Below, one piece after another: positions 1-7,359 of a DNA stretch of 16,519 nucleotides. The notes under the pieces are model-generated. The model saw only the letters and a program-made list of their open reading frames with translations, was not told where the DNA came from and did no database searches. The position numbers and the translations under genes were made by a program. The stretch is from the NCBI GenBank assembly GCA_029940345.1, contig JAOZRC010000039.1, positions 1 to 16,519 on the forward strand, read 5' to 3'. Source of the DNA: Desulfobacterales bacterium. GTDB taxonomy: Bacteria; Desulfobacterota; Desulfobacteria; Desulfobacterales; JAUCGF01. The stretch's first letter is position 1; every line of letters starts with the position of its first letter.

Positions 1-270
1 AGACAAACCTAATTCAACATTCAATTGCTTAATCAAATCAAAATCTCTTTTAACAAGCTTTGACTTTGTAAGAATCTCAATTGTAAATTTATCACTAAAC
101 TTAGACTTCGCCATTATCTCAAAAATTTTCCTAGTCAACTTGAATTTGGATTCAATTGGAGTATAACAATCACAAACACTCGACATAAAAATATTCCCTG
201 GCTTATTCTTCTCAAGCTCTGCCTCCAAAAAATCAACACAATTTCGATGCCAATTTACGAGGTCTGACAT
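1..270 (-). pseudogene. 5'-truncated SPL-family radical SAM gene fragment, running off the left edge
   Basis: The minus strand is open from 270 to the window edge (90 codons). It contains NIFMSSVCDCYTPIE, then KFTIEILTKSKLVKRDFDLI and ELGLS. This pattern (SSV-x-D-x-Y-x-PIE, then TKS-x-LV-x-RD, then a G-x-S strand) is characteristic of the radical SAM family that includes spore photoproduct lyase-like 'DNA repair photolyases'. In full-length members about 80 residues precede this region and carry the CxxxCxxC cluster motif. Here the DNA that should encode them is the start of the next gene, so the N-terminal part is missing. A further in-frame ATG at 301-303 adds only 11 unrelated residues. 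The fragment is visibly AT-richer than its neighbour. It is probably a pseudogene left by a rearrangement; the C-terminal part is outside the window and cannot be judged. Confidence 0.6.
140..167 (+). promoter_or_regulatory. Possible sigma-70-type promoter for the Hdr-like operon
   Basis: TTGAAT at 140-145 and TATAAC at 162-167 are separated by 16 bp, about 125 bp upstream of the first gene of the operon and inside the radical SAM remnant. The match is moderate and the DNA is AT-rich, so chance is a real alternative. Confidence 0.22.
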
Positions 271-294
271 AAGTATAAGGAGATCTGATTCAGT

Positions 295-1515
295 ATGGCG
301 CATAAAAAAGTTCTTATTATCGGTGGTGGTGTGGCCGGCTTGTCAGCGGCGCTTGAGTTGGAACAATTGGGAATCGGCGTTGATCTTGTGGAAAAAACAG
401 GTTTTCTCGGCGGTCATGCAATTCAATATGCTTGCAAAGCGACTGACCAGTGTGTCAAATGCGGTGCCTGCGTTGTCGAAGAAAAACTTAAAGCCGTGTC
501 TGGGAATCCTGACATTCGCGTTTTCCTCAACAGCCAAATTATAAATATGGCTAAAACGGATGGCCGCAGCGCCATCACCCTGCGTTGTCAGCCAACTTAT
601 ATTGATCCGCACAAATGCACTGATTGCGGCCAGTGTTATATTCAGTGCCCGGGTGAAGGCGCTATTGAACAGGGCTTTTCATCAAATAATCATCCTTTAT
701 ACGCCTTGTATGCGGATAAATGCCTTCATTTTACCGAGCAAAACTGTCATATCTGTGAAGATATCTGTCCTGAAAAAGCGATTCATCTGAATATGCAATC
801 TGATGAACATATCCGTGAAGCCGATGCCATCATTGTGGCCATCGGATTTAAAGCATTTGATCCCGTTGACAAACCGTATGGATGGCAAGTATTTGACAAT
901 GTGATCACCAATTTGGAATTGGAACGGATATTACGGCGGCAAAGTGATGCTATCCGACCCTCAGACGGCCAAATAGCCCGTCGTATCGCCTTTATTCAAT
1001 GTGTCGGCAGCCGGGACGCCACCCTAAACCATCTCTGGTGTTCAAAAGTGTGCTGCGGTTCGGCGTTGAGAATGGCGCGCGTGATAAAAGCACGTCATCC
1101 GGAGAGCGATATCAGTTTCTTTTATATGGATGTCCAAAATTTTGGCAAGGATTTTGAAATATTTTATGCTGCGGTTCAAGATGATGTCCGTATGGTTCGC
1201 AGCCTGCCTGGCGATATCTACCCGACATCGGATGACTGTCTGCGTGTGATCTGTTTTGATCAGCATGAACGGCAGAGCGTGGAACAGGTGTCAGACTTGG
1301 TTGTGCTTTCGGTCGGAATCAAACCAGGAAGCGATTTTGGCGAATTGACGGACACATTAAAGCTTAAATCGGAACTGACCGGCTTTTTTAGCGTATCTCA
1401 ACCTGAACAGGGAATATTCACTACCGGTGCGGCCACCGGACCGATGGCCATAGATGATGCGATTGCCAGCGCCGGCCAGGCGGTATGGCAGACTGTTCAA
1501 TATTTGAAGATTTGA
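295..1515 (+). CDS. HdrA/QmoA-like FAD and iron-sulfur oxidoreductase
   Basis: This is a cytoplasmic flavoprotein of the heterodisulfide reductase A / QmoA superfamily, 406 residues, close to QmoA length and much shorter than full HdrA. Residues 6-15 (LIIGGGVAGL) form the FAD-binding Rossmann motif, followed by the acidic E33 and GG at 39-40. An HdrA-type cysteine set follows at C47, C53, C56 and C59. Two ferredoxin-like motifs follow: C108, C111, C114, C118 and then C143, C151, C154, C158. The HdrA signature QCVGSRD (235-241) is followed by WCSKVCC (248-254). The C-terminal TTGAATGPMAIDDAIASA closes the FAD domain. AAGGAG at 277-282 is a ribosome site with rather long spacing to this ATG. 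It starts an operon with the QmoB-like and HdrD-like genes, so it probably passes electrons between a flavin and the HdrD-like subunit. The donor and acceptor are not shown by the sequence. Confidence 0.88.
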   Translation: MAHKKVLIIGGGVAGLSAALELEQLGIGVDLVEKTGFLGGHAIQYACKATDQCVKCGACVVEEKLKAVSGNPDIRVFLNSQIINMAKTDGRSAITLRCQPTYIDPHKCTDCGQCYIQCPGEGAIEQGFSSNNHPLYALYADKCLHFTEQNCHICEDICPEKAIHLNMQSDEHIREADAIIVAIGFKAFDPVDKPYGWQVFDNVITNLELERILRRQSDAIRPSDGQIARRIAFIQCVGSRDATLNHLWCSKVCCGSALRMARVIKARHPESDISFFYMDVQNFGKDFEIFYAAVQDDVRMVRSLPGDIYPTSDDCLRVICFDQHERQSVEQVSDLVVLSVGIKPGSDFGELTDTLKLKSELTGFFSVSQPEQGIFTTGAATGPMAIDDAIASAGQAVWQTVQYLKI

Positions 1516-1592
1516 CGAATAATGTATAACTTTGGCGTTTTTCAAAACATGTTAAACGTAGTTTCCACTTAACCAATAATAAGGTGACGCCC

Positions 1593-3173
1593 TTGATAGA
1601 GAAAATATTGATATTTGGAAGCGGACCGAGTGCGTATCATATCGCTGAAAACCTGATTTCAGATGGCTCTGAAATAATTATTGCGGCGCATGGCAGTATG
1701 CCTGACATACCGGTCGCTTTGGAAAAAACCGAAATTCTGAATAATGCTGACTTGATCGCCTGCCGTGGCGCGGTCGGTGCGTTTGCGTTTACCTTTGACC
1801 AAAACGGAGAAATGTTGACGCGTGAAGCGGCTTATGCGGTGATTGCCGAGGAATGCGAACGTCATCCGGATTTTGACGCATACAGTCTGAATCCCGGAGA
1901 AAGAATGATCACCCTTTCCGCTTTAAAAACCTTGCTTACCAATACAAACAATGGTAACGAACCATTTCTTGGAATTAATACAATTGCCTTCCTGACCGGT
2001 CTTGGGAAAGAGAGCAATCCGGTTATCTTAGAAGAGATTATGGATGCCTGCCTGCGTCTGAAGTCTGACCATCATCTGATCCGATGTTATATTTTGACTG
2101 AAAATCTGAAAGTCGGCGGATTGGGATTGGAGTTCAAATATCGTTTAACACGCAAGGCCGGTGTTGTTTACATTAAGTTTACACACAAATATCCGGAAAT
2201 CAGGACTGTGGAAGATGGGTGTCTGATTACATTCACGGATGAAATTACAGGCAACGTTTGTCGTTTAACTCCAGATATGATTGTCGTCGATGAACGCCTG
2301 ACGCCGTCGCCTTATGCCAAACAACTGGCGCGTGTCATGGAACTGGAAACAGATGCGCTCGGTTTTATCCAGGCGGACAATGTAAATCGGTATATCGTCG
2401 CAACCAATCGCAAAGGGATTGTCGCTGCCGGACCGGCGCGCATGTTTCAAACGCCTGCAGATCATATCAGCGATGCTGACAATGCCGCGCTCACGATCAA
2501 ATCGCTCAAGACCCGGATGAAATCACCCCAACCGGATAACAGCGCTTTGATCAACAACCGCTGCACCCAGTGTCTCACGTGTTTCCGGGTGTGCCCCTTT
2601 CACGCGATTCAGATTCTGGCCAGTGGCAAACTGATTGTCGTGCCGTGGGCGTGTGAACGTTGCGGCCTTTGCACCGCCGAATGTCCGGAACATGCGATTA
2701 CGCTTGAAGGATGCAATGCGGACGCCGTTGCGAATATAATTCAAACGAACGCGGTAAAAAATGATGCTGCCTTTGTACCGTATTTGGTGGCTTTTTGCTG
2801 TGAACGTTCCGCCAAGCAGGCGGCTGAAACGGCTACGGTAATGAATATGCCCTTACCCTCTGACCTGCGGATTATCACAGTGCCGTGCGCGGGCATCATT
2901 GGCCTTGAATATATATTAAGCGCTTTCAGAAGCCAGGCTGACGGTGTGATGGTGCTTACCTGTCATCCGGGGAATTGTCATTCCGGGCGTGGCAATATAT
3001 CCGCACACGATACAGCCGCCCAAGCAGCCGCCTTTTTGCAAGCCATCGGTTTTCAAAAAAAACGGCTTAAAGTACGGACACTGGCTGCTAACATGGGCCA
3101 TGAATTCGCAACCATTGCAAATGATTTTGAAAAACAGATTTCAGACTTAGGTCCCAGCGGCCTGAAAAGGTAA
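1593..3173 (+). CDS. QmoB-like protein: HdrA-like domain, two 4Fe-4S sites, C-terminal MvhD domain
   Basis: The protein has three parts (numbering from the upstream GTG at 1584). Residues 6-300 are an HdrA-like nucleotide-binding fold beginning KILIFGSGPSAYHIAENL. Residues 327-337 and 357-367 are two CxxCxxCxxxCP ferredoxin motifs. From about 398 there is an MvhD-type (hydrogenase delta subunit) domain with C405-C406, C435, C460 and C465, including the family pattern DGVMVLTCHPGNCHSGRGN. HdrA plus MvhD is the QmoB architecture known from the quinone-interacting complex of sulfate reducers. I prefer the TTG at 1593 over the GTG at 1584. AAGGTG at 1581-1586 lies six bases before the TTG and would overlap the GTG. 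The stop is four bases before the next gene. It likely relays electrons between the first subunit and an external donor such as a hydrogenase, formate dehydrogenase or ferredoxin; that is inference. Confidence 0.87.
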   Translation: MIEKILIFGSGPSAYHIAENLISDGSEIIIAAHGSMPDIPVALEKTEILNNADLIACRGAVGAFAFTFDQNGEMLTREAAYAVIAEECERHPDFDAYSLNPGERMITLSALKTLLTNTNNGNEPFLGINTIAFLTGLGKESNPVILEEIMDACLRLKSDHHLIRCYILTENLKVGGLGLEFKYRLTRKAGVVYIKFTHKYPEIRTVEDGCLITFTDEITGNVCRLTPDMIVVDERLTPSPYAKQLARVMELETDALGFIQADNVNRYIVATNRKGIVAAGPARMFQTPADHISDADNAALTIKSLKTRMKSPQPDNSALINNRCTQCLTCFRVCPFHAIQILASGKLIVVPWACERCGLCTAECPEHAITLEGCNADAVANIIQTNAVKNDAAFVPYLVAFCCERSAKQAAETATVMNMPLPSDLRIITVPCAGIIGLEYILSAFRSQADGVMVLTCHPGNCHSGRGNISAHDTAAQAAAFLQAIGFQKKRLKVRTLAANMGHEFATIANDFEKQISDLGPSGLKR

Positions 3174-3177
3174 AAAT

Positions 3178-4419
3178 ATGCCAGATGTGATTGAACCAGA
3201 CGCGATTGAAATAACCGATATAAATCATTTAAATCACCAACGTTTTGAAAACTGGTCGTTCTCACAGGATTTTTGTGTTACTTGCGGGTTATGTTCCAGT
3301 ACGTGTCCCGTATCCGGAATTGATAATTTTGATCCGCGCAAATTCGTGCGAATGATTTCGCTTGGATTAGAAGAGCAGCTCGTCGAATCGCGCTGGCCCT
3401 GGATTTGCACCATGTGCGCCAAATGCGAAAAAGTATGCCCTATGGGAATTGAAATCGCCAGTTTGATACGGGGTGTGCGTTCCCTGCGAGATCGGGAAAA
3501 AGTGCCGGGAATTCTTCATAAGGGGTTGGCTGCCGCCATCAAAACCGGCAATAATCTGGGGTTGCCTCAGGATGATTTTGTTTTTATCATTGAAGACGTG
3601 GCCGAAGAAATCGCCGAGGAGCCGGGGTTTGAAGGCTTTACCGCACCCATTGATAAAAAAGGCGCCAATCTTCTTACGACAATTCATAATAAACTGGTCA
3701 ACACCCATACCGAAGATTTGAAACACTGGTGGAGAATTTTTCATGCCGCCAAAGAAGATTGGACGGTTCCGTCGGAAAACTGGGAAGGCACCAACTGGGG
3801 CCTATTTACCGGTGACGACAAAGCCATGAAAATCATGGTGGGACGCATTGTCGAAAATATGGAAAAATTGGAAATAAAAACGCTCCTCTGGCCGGAATGA
3901 GGGCACGCTTATCTGGCGACCAGGTCTGGTCTCGAAAAATGGTATCCCGAAGCGTTGCAAAATTTTAATACGGTCACTGTATTTGATCTGCTAATTCAGT
4001 ATATCAAAGAAGGACGCATTAAACTGGATAAAACCAAATATGCCGATGTGCTGGCAACCTATCACGATCCGTGCAACTATGGCCGCAAGGCGCAGAAACT
4101 GTTCGGATACGGCTATTTTGAGGAACCGCGCTGGATTTTAAGCCAATGCACCGATAACTGGACAGACCTTTATCCCCACAGTATAAACCAGTTGTGCTGC
4201 GGTGGCGGCGGCGGAACACTCACTACCGGTTACAACGATGAGCGTATTCTTTATGGCGGCCGCAAGATGGACCAAATTAAAATAACGGGTGCTCAAATGA
4301 TCGTTGTTCCCTGCCACAGTTGTCACGGTCAATTAAACAACATCAAGACCGAATATGAAATGGAGCATCTTGAAGTTAAATATTTATGGGAACTGGTGGC
4401 TGATTGTCTGATCCTCTAG
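3178..4419 (+). CDS. HdrD/DsrK-like Fe-S oxidoreductase, probable selenoprotein (in-frame TGA, Sec241)
   Basis: Two consecutive ORFs, 3178-3900 and 3955-4419, are in the same frame and are joined by 18 sense codons with one TGA at 3898-3900. Read through, they make 413 residues with the HdrD/DsrK layout. An HdrC-like pair of 4Fe-4S motifs comes first (C33, C36, C39, C43; C77, C80, C83, C87). A CCG domain follows with C299 in YHDPC, C340-C341 before a run of glycines, and PCHSC (C379, C382). The TGA replaces the Cys of the conserved P-E-C-G-H-A-Y motif, giving PE-U-GHAY. The first CCG half otherwise lacks its cysteines. No start codon with a ribosome site begins the second half. I therefore call selenocysteine rather than a split gene, supported by the hairpin downstream. 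The role is probably catalytic disulfide or thiol/quinone-type electron transfer on a special Fe-S cluster, as in HdrB/HdrD. A sequencing error or nonsense mutation remains possible. Confidence 0.82.
3898..3937 (+). promoter_or_regulatory. Candidate bacterial SECIS element with its UGA codon
   Basis: Directly after the TGA (3898-3900) the mRNA can form GACC-AGGUCU-GGUC (3918-3931). An additional A-U pair would leave the loop GGUC at 3923-3926. The loop starts 22 bases after the UGA and opens with G, which fits the published bacterial SECIS rule (roughly 16-37 bases to the loop, G among its first two bases). The AGGUCU loop is the same as in the E. coli fdhF SECIS. The lower stem is imperfect, with C3917 opposite U3932. 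Confidence 0.72.
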
Positions 4420-4462
4420 CTGAAAACCTGAAAAACTAAACAATCTGAACATGAGGCATTAC

Positions 4463-5242
4463 ATGAATTATGAAAATCTGATCATTGAAACCGGCAAGGA
4501 TTTTGTTACTGAAATTACGCTCAATCGACCCAACCAAATGAATACGTTTAACACCCCCCTGGCGCGGGAATTGGCTGATGCGCTGGAAAAATCGGATACT
4601 GACGAAAAAACACGGGTTATTATTATCAAAGGCGCGGGCCGGGCATTTTGCGCTGGTATTGATATTAGTGAGTTTTTTGATCGCACCGCCACACAGTACC
4701 GTGAATGGATTGAGCGGATGGAGCGCCCGTTGGTGACCATTAGCCATATCAGCAAGCCTGTCATTGCCCAGGTACATGGGGTTGCCGCTGCCAATGGTGC
4801 AGGCCTGGTGGCGGCCGCCGATTTGGCGATTGCCTCTCAAAACGCACGCTTTGGCTTAACCGCAATCAATGTCGGCCTGAATTGTGTGGGGCCGGTAGTG
4901 CCGGTGGCACGTTCAGTTGGCCGAAAAAAGGCGCTTGAATTATTGCTTTTCGGCGATTTGGTCAAAGCGCCGGAAGCCTTTGAAATGGGGCTTATCAACA
5001 AAGTCGTCACATCCGAAAATTTGGAACAGGAGACGCGCGAATGGGCGGTTCGTCTGGCGCAAAAGAGTCCTATCGCTTTGCAAAACGCCAAAAAGGCCTT
5101 TTACACCGCGACGGACATGGATTACGACAGGGCCTTCCAATACATGAATGAAGCGTTTGCCCGCCTGTGTACAACCCAAGACGCGCGCGAAGGCGTCGAT
5201 GCCTTCTTGGCCAAGCGTGATCCGGTTTGGAAACAATGTTAA
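4463..5242 (+). CDS. Crotonase-fold (enoyl-CoA hydratase/isomerase family) protein lacking both canonical catalytic glutamates
   Basis: This is a 259-residue protein with the complete crotonase fold: NRPNQMNTF at 21-29, the first oxyanion-hole segment AFCAGIDISEFF (61-72), the second at 105-114 (HGVAAANGAG), and a C-terminal EGVDAFLAKRDPVW. The two glutamates that drive hydration in classical enoyl-CoA hydratase align with G114 and A134. The segment VGLNCVGPVVPVARSVG resembles ECHDC3-like members, which also lack the pair. It may therefore be an isomerase, thioesterase, hydrolase or atypical hydratase; the reaction cannot be named. I chose ATG 4463 because GAGG at 4453-4456 lies six bases before it; the ATG at 4451 overlaps that site. 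It follows the HdrD-like gene by 43 bases on the same strand, which links the redox module to CoA-thioester metabolism. Confidence 0.8.
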   Translation: MNYENLIIETGKDFVTEITLNRPNQMNTFNTPLARELADALEKSDTDEKTRVIIIKGAGRAFCAGIDISEFFDRTATQYREWIERMERPLVTISHISKPVIAQVHGVAAANGAGLVAAADLAIASQNARFGLTAINVGLNCVGPVVPVARSVGRKKALELLLFGDLVKAPEAFEMGLINKVVTSENLEQETREWAVRLAQKSPIALQNAKKAFYTATDMDYDRAFQYMNEAFARLCTTQDAREGVDAFLAKRDPVWKQC

Positions 5243-5431
5243 GGTTAGCCAAAAACGACTTTTTTCAAATATGCTGTGGGCGGAACAGTTTGCCACTTTT
5301 GTGACAGATGAAGCCTATTTATTGGTCTGTGTCCGCTATCCGGGAGAAAACCAACGCAGGATAGAAAATAATGTCTTCAGAATTAGAATTCCTGCTTCAT
5401 ACAAATAATCATCAACAAAGGCAAATCTAAC

Positions 5432-5647
5432 TTAGCGTTTTTTTTTCTTAGTCAAATTTAAATAAAAATAAACAAATATGCACACTGGCCAGACGACAAG
5501 CAAAAGAGATATGAATGGCAGGCTCTGTTTAATTGACCATGATTCCCTGGCCCGTTTCGCTTTTTTAAATGAAGAGTAACAATAAGCTATAGAACTTACT
5601 ACCCATCCAAAGAGCCAGGCATGTAGTATCACTTTGATGATATTCAT
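5432..5647 (-). CDS. Small two-helix membrane protein of unknown function
   Basis: This encodes 71 residues with two hydrophobic segments (about residues 5-24 and 40-63), a basic middle loop (KKAKRARESW) and a lysine-rich tail ending KKKKR. By the positive-inside rule the loop and tail point to different sides unless the second segment is re-entrant, so topology is uncertain. The ATG at 5647 is preceded by AAGGA at suitable spacing; a longer TTG-started form from 5665 is less likely. It starts 41 bases after the metallophosphoesterase gene ends, so the two are probably co-transcribed. I do not recognise the family. Confidence 0.55.
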   Translation of the reverse strand: MNIIKVILHAWLFGWVVSSIAYCYSSFKKAKRARESWSIKQSLPFISLLLVVWPVCIFVYFYLNLTKKKKR

Positions 5648-5688
5648 AATATCCTTACACTTCAAACTTTACATAGTCGAGTATCTGA

Positions 5689-6564
5689 TCAGGTGAGATG
5701 GAAACTGGTGATTTCCGGCGATGCCCCCAAACGCATGGGAAACACCAGGGTTCCAATACCACGATTGACATAGGTATAGCCATAGTCCTCTCTGACCAGA
5801 CCGGCCATATATCGGCAGGGATTGTCAATAGGCATAAGATAGCCAGTTATAAAGGGAATCATAACCTGACCGCCATGAGTATGCCCGCAAAGGGTTAAAT
5901 CTATTTTCATTTTTTTACTAATTTCGGTGGTAATATCAGGATTATGAGATAGAAGTATCGTGAATGCTTTTTCAGGGACATTGGCTAAGGTTTTAGGCAA
6001 ATTACAACTATACCACAAATCATCCGTACCTGCGATGTAGATTTGCGAATTGCCATACGTTAAAGCTAGCGATTCGTTACGCAAGACTTTAAAACCGATT
6101 CTATGTAATTCATCTGTTAATTGCTGAGTCTTAGCACTTCCATCACCCTGATCGTGATTGCCAAACACAGCCAATTTAGTAGCCCCATTATGTAATTGGC
6201 CTAGCACATCAATTACCATGGACAGATAGGTGTCATCATCATCTGGCAGCCATCGTTTGAAGAAAGAATTTACAGAACCTGTCAATATATCTCCTGTGAT
6301 AACAACGATATCTTTTGCCATTGCGTTTATTTGGGCCACAACCCGACTTAGATAAGCTCGGTTAACCCAAAAACTGGCATGCAGATCAGAGATTTGAACT
6401 ATCCTTAAGCCATGAAAAGAAGACGGTAGGGTTGGAAAGTGCAAATCAATCGTCTCTGTTTTTACACTATGGCGAAGCCCGTACCCTGAACCGATCAACA
6501 TTAAAAACGCTGCTCGTAAACCATATCTTATAAAAGCTCTCCGGCTCAGTTGCTTACCTAACAT
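5689..6564 (-). CDS. YaeI-type calcineurin-like metallophosphoesterase, membrane-anchored or exported
   Basis: This 291-residue protein has the full two-metal phosphoesterase set: D60-x-H62 in ISDLH, G91-D92, GNHD at 135-138, H207 in LLSHNPD, and GHTHGGQ at 227-233. The N-terminus SRRAFIRYGLRAAFLMLIGSGYG carries a twin arginine and a hydrophobic stretch, so it is exported (possibly by Tat) or anchored with the catalytic domain outside. Length and motif spacing fit the YaeI subgroup. Relatives act on phosphodiesters or on lipid pyrophosphates such as UDP-diacylglucosamine; the substrate here is not known. AGGCGG lies just before the ATG. The gene is followed by the small membrane protein on the same strand. 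Confidence 0.85.
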   Translation of the reverse strand: MLGKQLSRRAFIRYGLRAAFLMLIGSGYGLRHSVKTETIDLHFPTLPSSFHGLRIVQISDLHASFWVNRAYLSRVVAQINAMAKDIVVITGDILTGSVNSFFKRWLPDDDDTYLSMVIDVLGQLHNGATKLAVFGNHDQGDGSAKTQQLTDELHRIGFKVLRNESLALTYGNSQIYIAGTDDLWYSCNLPKTLANVPEKAFTILLSHNPDITTEISKKMKIDLTLCGHTHGGQVMIPFITGYLMPIDNPCRYMAGLVREDYGYTYVNRGIGTLVFPMRLGASPEITSFHLT

Positions 6565-6698
6565 ATTTTCCGCCTGTTGATTGTAGTTTTGCTAAGAGCG
6601 TGTTTGAAAAGTACCCCGCAAAGAGCGTAACAGCACGGGTTTCTGAAAAACGGTAAATTCCTATTTATCATATTATTTCTTATAGATAGGGATTCATT

Positions 6699-6723
6699 GA
6701 GGGTGTTTGAAAAGTACACCCTC
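6699..6723. repeat. Hairpin GAGGGTGT/ACACCCTC sharing a 14-bp motif with 6601-6614
   Basis: A perfect 8-bp stem (6699-6706 with 6716-6723) encloses a 9-base loop. The core TGTTTGAAAAGTAC occurs again at 6601-6614, about 100 bp away and in the same orientation. The 34-bp dispersed repeat follows directly. Confidence 0.55.
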
Positions 6724-6724
6724 T

Positions 6725-6758
6725 TAGGAACTGGGTAGTCATTTCATCCCGATTCCTA
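6725..6758. repeat. Dispersed palindromic repeat, copy 1 (34 bp)
   Basis: This matches 7978-8011 at 27 of 34 positions in the same orientation. It is itself an imperfect palindrome with TAGGAA...TTCCTA ends and an inner GGG/CCC stem around the shared centre ATTTCATCCC. Confidence 0.55.
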
Positions 6759-6813
6759 TAGCTTTTAAGATAAAGTTTTTGGGGTAAGCTGGTGGGCATC
6801 GATAAGAAAAATT

Positions 6814-6961
6814 GGGCTTGATCATAACTTCGGGCATTTGCCAGATTGTACCGCATTCTTTTAGACTGCGTCATCACTCCGCGACTCCTGCCCGGCGCAG
6901 TCTGAAAGAATGCGGTACGCTGCAACTGAAATTCAAAATGGCCGAAACGATGATCAAGCCC
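6814..6961. mobile_element. MITE-like foldback element with 8-bp target duplication
   Basis: The 148-bp element begins GGGCTTGATCAT (6814-6825) and ends with its exact reverse complement (6950-6961). It is flanked by an identical 8-mer, GAAAAATT, at 6806-6813 and 6962-6969. Inside, a 23-bp inverted repeat (6848-6870 with 6896-6918, one mismatch) surrounds a 25-base loop, so nearly the whole element folds back. No transposase is encoded. The terminal repeats and duplicated flank indicate a non-autonomous transposable element. Confidence 0.72.
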
Positions 6962-7067
6962 GAAAAATTAAATGTAATACCAAAGGGTTAGATGGCGATT
7001 TCCACCCTACATCAAACTCAATAGTTTTTTCATAAAGCCTATATACCTTTATGTGATGCTTTTTTTC

Positions 7068-7249
7068 GGCTACCAACATTAGCCGGGACACTTCCGCTCG
7101 TTACGAGGCTCCGCCTCGTAACGGTCAATCTGAGGCTCTGCCTCCTGCGCAAGACCGTTGTTGCAGGCGGAGCCTGCCACTGTGCGTTACGAGGCAGAGC
7201 CTCGTAACGAGCAACTGTCCAGAATGTGTCCCGCCTTATGTTGGTAGCC
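7068..7249. repeat. Large multi-hairpin palindromic element
   Basis: The outer arms 7068-7091 and 7226-7249 are inverted repeats matching at 21 of 24 positions. Inside are two copies of an 11-bp-stem hairpin built on CGTTACGAGGC (7099-7123, loop TCC; 7185-7209, loop AGA). Between them a third stem pairs AGGCTCTGCCT (7133-7143) with AGGCGGAGCCT (7165-7175). No exact flanking duplication is seen. It resembles REP/BIME or MITE-type DNA and can fold into a branched structure on either strand. Confidence 0.68.
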
Positions 7250-7359
7250 TCTTTTTCAGGTGCCCACCCAACATACGTTTATGGTCTGAGGAGAACACTC
7301 AAGGAATACATATTCTGGTATGTGTCAGAATGTGTATGCCATTGGATGAATTTAAGAAT

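Larger units (their letters stand above)
6565..7359. other. Repeat-rich intergenic stretch without a convincing gene
   Basis: This 795-bp gap holds only short palindromic elements: a 14-bp motif TGTTTGAAAAGTAC at 6601-6614 and again at 6704-6717, a dispersed 34-bp repeat, a MITE-like element and a large multi-hairpin palindrome. An 81-codon ORF at 6680-6925 minus lies across these repeats and shows no protein-like features. The 5' region of the phosphoesterase gene must contain its promoter, but I could not pick one confidently. Confidence 0.6.

Noticed and set aside
3955..4419. Independent 154-residue CCG-domain gene starting at TTG 3955
   Set aside because: It is in frame with the upstream ORF, has no ribosome site, and starts mid-domain. 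The intervening codons read GHAYLATRSGLEKWYPEA, matching the family sequence, so it is the C-terminal part of one protein.
5271..5408. 45-codon ORF (MLWAEQFATFVTDEAYLLVC...) after the crotonase gene
   Set aside because: There is no ribosome site, no recognisable family and a short length. It may be a remnant of coding DNA but cannot be supported.
5440..5460. T-rich CTTAG...CTTAG stretch as a terminator
   Set aside because: The two ends are direct rather than inverted repeats and the T-run is the reverse complement of the Lys codons at the end of the small membrane protein gene.
6680..6925. 81-codon minus-strand ORF
   Set aside because: It runs across the 34-bp repeat and the MITE-like palindrome, has no ribosome site and no protein-like pattern.
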